Below, piece after piece: positions 5,853-8,126 of a DNA stretch of 8,126 nucleotides. The DNA is from DAOMFB01 sp035519355 (lineage in GTDB: Bacteria > Acidobacteriota > Thermoanaerobaculia > UBA5066). The notes under the pieces were generated by a model. That model ran no database searches and was not told the origin of the DNA. It saw nothing but the letters and a program-made list of their open reading frames with translations. The translations under genes and the position numbers were made by a program. How positions within the stretch are numbered: position 1 is the first letter of the stretch; each line of letters opens with the position of its first letter. The stretch spans positions 1-8,126 of the forward strand of contig DATIWM010000188.1 in assembly GCA_035519355.1 (NCBI GenBank). Direction: 5' to 3'.

Positions 5853-7845
5853 TTCCGACCGACTTCAGCAGCGCCGCCGGGTCGTAGACGACGCCGTCCT
5901 TGACCACCAGCGTGACGTTCCGGACGTCGGAGATCCGCTCGGCCGGCCGGCCGTCGACGAGGACGAGGTCCGCCCGCTTCCCCGGCGCGACCGTCCCGAG
6001 CTCGTCCGCGCGGCGCGCCACGCTGGCCGCGCCGAGCGTCGCGATCTGAAGAACTTCCGCCGGCGGGATCCCCGCCCGGACGTAGAGCTCCAGCTCCCGC
6101 GGCAGCGTGAACCCCGCGAAGCCGTCGGTTCCGGCGACGATCCGGACGCCCGCGAGGTGAAGAACGCGGACCATCCGGAGGAGCGCATCAAACGAGGCGC
6201 GCACGCGCGCGTCGCCCCCTTCCGGAACGGGGAGCCCTCCGGCAAGCAGGCCGCGACGCACTTGAGGCGGGAGCCGGTCGGCTACCGTGGCCCAGGCCTC
6301 GGGAACCAGGCCAGGCCGTGCGAGAAACAATTCCTCGAAGACGCCGACCGTCGGATCGACGACGACACCGCGGACCTGGAGCAGCCGGACGAACTCGCGG
6401 ACGGCCGGCGAGCCGAGATCCATCGATGCCGCGTTTTCCGCGACGGCCGTGAATCGCGCCGGCGTCCGGGTGTCCTGGACCTTGTCGAAGAGGAAGTTCA
6501 GGAAGAGGAAGTTCGCGTGATGGATCTCGTCGTAGCCCGCGCGGACCGCCTGATCGGCCGTCATGAAGGCCGGGACGTGTCCGCTCGCCCGGATCCCCTT
6601 CGCGTGCGCGTCGCGGACGAGCGCCGGCACCAGCTCGGGCTTGATCGAGCTGTAGATCTTCAGCCCCGTGCAGCCGGCCCGGACGCAGGCGTCGATGGCG
6701 GCGCGCCCCTCGTCCTCCGTCGCGACGAGGAACTTCGTCGGCCCGGCAAAGGGTCCCGGCCCATCGATGAGAACCGACGTCAGGACGCGCGGGCCGAGGG
6801 CGGTCCCCGACTCGAACCGGTCCCGGCGGTCTGTCACCTTGGGCAGGTCGTTTCCGAGATCGCGGACGCTCGTGACCCCCGACGCGAGATAGAGGATCCC
6901 GTCCACGTCGCTTCCGACGTGGACGTGCATGTCCCAGAGGCCCGGGAGAAGCGTTTTCCCCCTCCCCTCGACGATTTCCGCCCCCTCGGGAAGGGCGACC
7001 GATCCGTCGGGCCCGACGGCCGTGATCCGGCCTCCCGAGACGACGACGGTGGTCCCCGGGCGGATCGCCGCGGCGTCGGCATCGAAAAGGTCCACGCCGC
7101 GAAAGACGAGCGGACCCGTCGGCCTTCGGGCCAGGTCGCGAGCCCGCCGCCCGCTCTCCTCCGACTCGGCGGCTTCCTGTGACGCAAGAAGCGCGGGCGC
7201 CGCGGCTTCCCATCCTTCGCGAATCGTCATCAGCCAGGCGCCGCCCGAGGCGAAGAGCTCCCCCTTCCCGTCCAGAAAGACGCGAACGGGCTCGAGGCCG
7301 AGCCCCGCCACGTCGTACCGGGTGACTTTCTTCGTCCCGGCCGGCGCCTTGACGTCGAGCGATGCGGTCCCGGCGAGACGCGCCTCCCCGGCCGGAAGAA
7401 GCGGCAGCATGTTGTTCTTCGCGGCGCGAAGGGCGCGGACGAGGACGACGTCGCTCTCGGGGACGCCCTCGAATGGAAGGTAGAGCGCCGGCACCGTGAG
7501 GCGCCGCTCTCCCGATTCCACGGTGCTCTTCCAGCTCGCCGTCCCCCGATCCAGCGTGAATCGCTCGTCCACGCGGTCTTTGAGGTAGTTGTGTCCGGTG
7601 ATCGCGATCCGGACCGGGATTCCGTCCTTCCCGGCCGTGAACGCCGCCTCCAGCTTCGGGCCGCGCCCCCGGTCGTTGAACGAGAAGGCGCATCGCGTCT
7701 CCGCCCCCGTCGTCGTGCACGTTTCGGTCCCCGCCTTCTGTCCCATCATGAGAACGCTGTACCTTCGCTCCCCGGGCGCCGCGGCGAGAAGGGCGGGAAG
7801 CGAAACCGACAGAACGAAAAGCCCGGTGGCGAGGCGCTGCGACAT
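5842..7845 (-). CDS. Secreted amidohydrolase with an N-terminal DUF3108-like beta domain
   Basis: A 667-residue exported protein. Residues 1-22 form a signal peptide (hydrophobic 'LFVLSVSLPALLAAA'). Residues about 28-210 look like a beta-rich domain ('YSVLMMGQKAGTET', 'FNDRGRGPKLEAAF', 'GHNYLKDRVDERF'). Residues about 245-660 form an imidazolonepropionase-like/prolidase-type amidohydrolase. Metal-site residues are present: His307 and His309 (DMHVHVG), Lys396 (TGLKIYSS, the usual bridging carboxylated lysine), His423 (SGHVPAF), His443 (EIHHANF) and Asp574 (AGTDGF). The ending 'LGTVAPGKRADLVLVDGRP' is the closing strand set of the family. The substrate is unknown; relatives hydrolyse dipeptides or cyclic amides. 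ATG 7845 is chosen for TTTGGAGG 5 nt upstream and the signal peptide; the frame stays open to 8118 but that would overlap tsaC. It overlaps the toxin gene tail-to-tail by 11 bp. Confidence 0.92.
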   Translation of the reverse strand: MSQRLATGLFVLSVSLPALLAAAPGERRYSVLMMGQKAGTETCTTTGAETRCAFSFNDRGRGPKLEAAFTAGKDGIPVRIAITGHNYLKDRVDERFTLDRGTASWKSTVESGERRLTVPALYLPFEGVPESDVVLVRALRAAKNNMLPLLPAGEARLAGTASLDVKAPAGTKKVTRYDVAGLGLEPVRVFLDGKGELFASGGAWLMTIREGWEAAAPALLASQEAAESEESGRRARDLARRPTGPLVFRGVDLFDADAAAIRPGTTVVVSGGRITAVGPDGSVALPEGAEIVEGRGKTLLPGLWDMHVHVGSDVDGILYLASGVTSVRDLGNDLPKVTDRRDRFESGTALGPRVLTSVLIDGPGPFAGPTKFLVATEDEGRAAIDACVRAGCTGLKIYSSIKPELVPALVRDAHAKGIRASGHVPAFMTADQAVRAGYDEIHHANFLFLNFLFDKVQDTRTPARFTAVAENAASMDLGSPAVREFVRLLQVRGVVVDPTVGVFEELFLARPGLVPEAWATVADRLPPQVRRGLLAGGLPVPEGGDARVRASFDALLRMVRVLHLAGVRIVAGTDGFAGFTLPRELELYVRAGIPPAEVLQIATLGAASVARRADELGTVAPGKRADLVLVDGRPAERISDVRNVTLVVKDGVVYDPAALLKSVGIKP

Positions 7846-7850
7846 GGAAA

Positions 7851-7858
7851 CCTCCAAA
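7851..7858 (-). promoter_or_regulatory. Ribosome binding site of the amidohydrolase gene
   Basis: TTTGGAGG on the minus strand, 5 nt before the ATG at 7845. It decides the start against upstream in-frame ATG codons as far as 8118. Confidence 0.85.
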
Positions 7859-7878
7859 CGAACCGGATTCTCCCGCAC

Positions 7879-7902
7879 TCCCCGTGGGGACCGGTCTACG
7901 AT
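7879..7902 (+). promoter_or_regulatory. Possible promoter/operator between the divergent amidohydrolase and tsaC genes
   Basis: The 63-bp divergent gap holds an inverted repeat TCCCC (7879-7883) and GGGGA (7886-7890) with a 2-nt centre, followed by a -10-like TACGAT (7897-7902). TACGAT ends 6 nt before the GTG at 7909, the same spacing as at the antitoxin gene, so a leaderless tsaC mRNA is possible. No -35 match is visible, so confidence is low. Confidence 0.35.
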
Positions 7903-7908
7903 GGCGGC

Positions 7909-8126
7909 GTGAAACGGAACGGCTCCTTGCCGCCCGGCGTCCGCCGGGCCACTCCCGCCACGATTCGCGCGGCCGCGGCGCGGCTCCGCCGCGGCGGCAT
8001 CGTGGCCTTCCCGACCGAGACCGTCTACGGCCTCGGCGCGAACGCCCTCGACGCGCGGGCGGTCGAGAAGATCTTCTCGGCGAAGGGACGGCCGGCCGAC
8101 AACCCGGTCATCGTCCACGTCTCCGA
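7909..8126 (+). CDS. tsaC: L-threonylcarbamoyladenylate synthase (TsaC/Sua5 family), 5' part, cut by window end
   Basis: The first 72 codons of a YrdC-domain protein, continuing past the window. The family makes threonylcarbamoyl-AMP from threonine, bicarbonate and ATP, the first step of the t6A37 modification of ANN-decoding tRNAs, in the cytoplasm. Visible motifs are 'GGIVAFPTETVYGLGANA' (29-46) and 'IFSAKGRPADNPVIVHV' (55-71), both nearly consensus and holding the substrate-site Thr, Lys and Arg residues. The GTG at 7909 gives a short N-terminal lead of about 28 residues before the core. An ATG at 7901 is out of frame and meets a stop after three codons. No clear Shine-Dalgarno is present; a TTG at 7927 is an alternative start. 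Whether it is the short TsaC or the longer Sua5 form with a C-terminal domain cannot be seen here. Confidence 0.93.
   Translation, partial: MKRNGSLPPGVRRATPATIRAAAARLRRGGIVAFPTETVYGLGANALDARAVEKIFSAKGRPADNPVIVHVS

Noticed and set aside
5737..7182. A 481-codon plus-strand frame opposite the amidohydrolase
   Set aside because: No domain is recognisable and composition is that of an antisense shadow; the minus strand carries a complete metal site.
7846..8118. N-terminal extension of the amidohydrolase to an ATG at 8118
   Set aside because: It would place 91 residues before a clear signal peptide, ignore the TTTGGAGG at 7851-7858 and run antisense through tsaC.
1..8126. CRISPR array, tRNA, rRNA, insertion sequence or attachment site
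   Set aside because: No regularly spaced repeats, cloverleaf-like sequence, transposase motif or flanking terminal repeats were seen by eye.

Overview
The window is GC-rich throughout (about two thirds G+C by eye), with tightly packed, often overlapping bacterial genes and long spurious antisense reading frames. Codon third positions are strongly G/C biased. The gene content (DUF1579 protein, a MacA/MacB-type operon with two separate permeases, a secreted DUF3108-like/amidohydrolase fusion, TsaC) would fit a GC-rich environmental bacterium such as Acidobacteriota. That is an inference from style and content; no phylogenetic marker is complete enough to settle it.

Layout. (1) 41-520: a small cytoplasmic DUF1579-family protein. 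(2) 521-721: a 201-bp intergenic region with two short perfect inverted repeats and a strong ribosome binding site at its end. (3) 722-5174: a four-gene operon, every junction overlapping, encoding a MacA-like membrane-fusion adaptor, a LolD/MacB-type ATPase, and two different FtsX/MacB-type permeases. Together these look like one tripartite-type transporter of the mechanotransmitting (type VII) ABC group, with the ATPase and permease split and the permease pair probably heterodimeric. No TolC-like outer-membrane partner is in the window. (4) 5175-5852: a VapBC/FitAB-like toxin-antitoxin pair with its own compact promoter. The -10 box and start codon sit inside or against a perfect 10-bp inverted repeat, and the antitoxin transcript is predicted to be leaderless. 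(5) 5842-7845, minus strand: a secreted two-domain amidohydrolase whose 3' end overlaps the toxin gene by 11 bp. (6) 7846-7908: a 63-bp divergent intergenic region. (7) 7909-8126: the 5' part of a TsaC/Sua5 (tRNA threonylcarbamoyladenosine synthesis) gene, cut by the window edge.

The transporter genes work together as one machine. The TA pair is an independent self-regulated module placed between the operon and the convergent hydrolase. I see no CRISPR array, tRNA, rRNA, insertion sequence or phage gene. Nothing here is a clearly undescribed system; the most interesting local structure is the nested operator/promoter of the TA module at 5176-5214.
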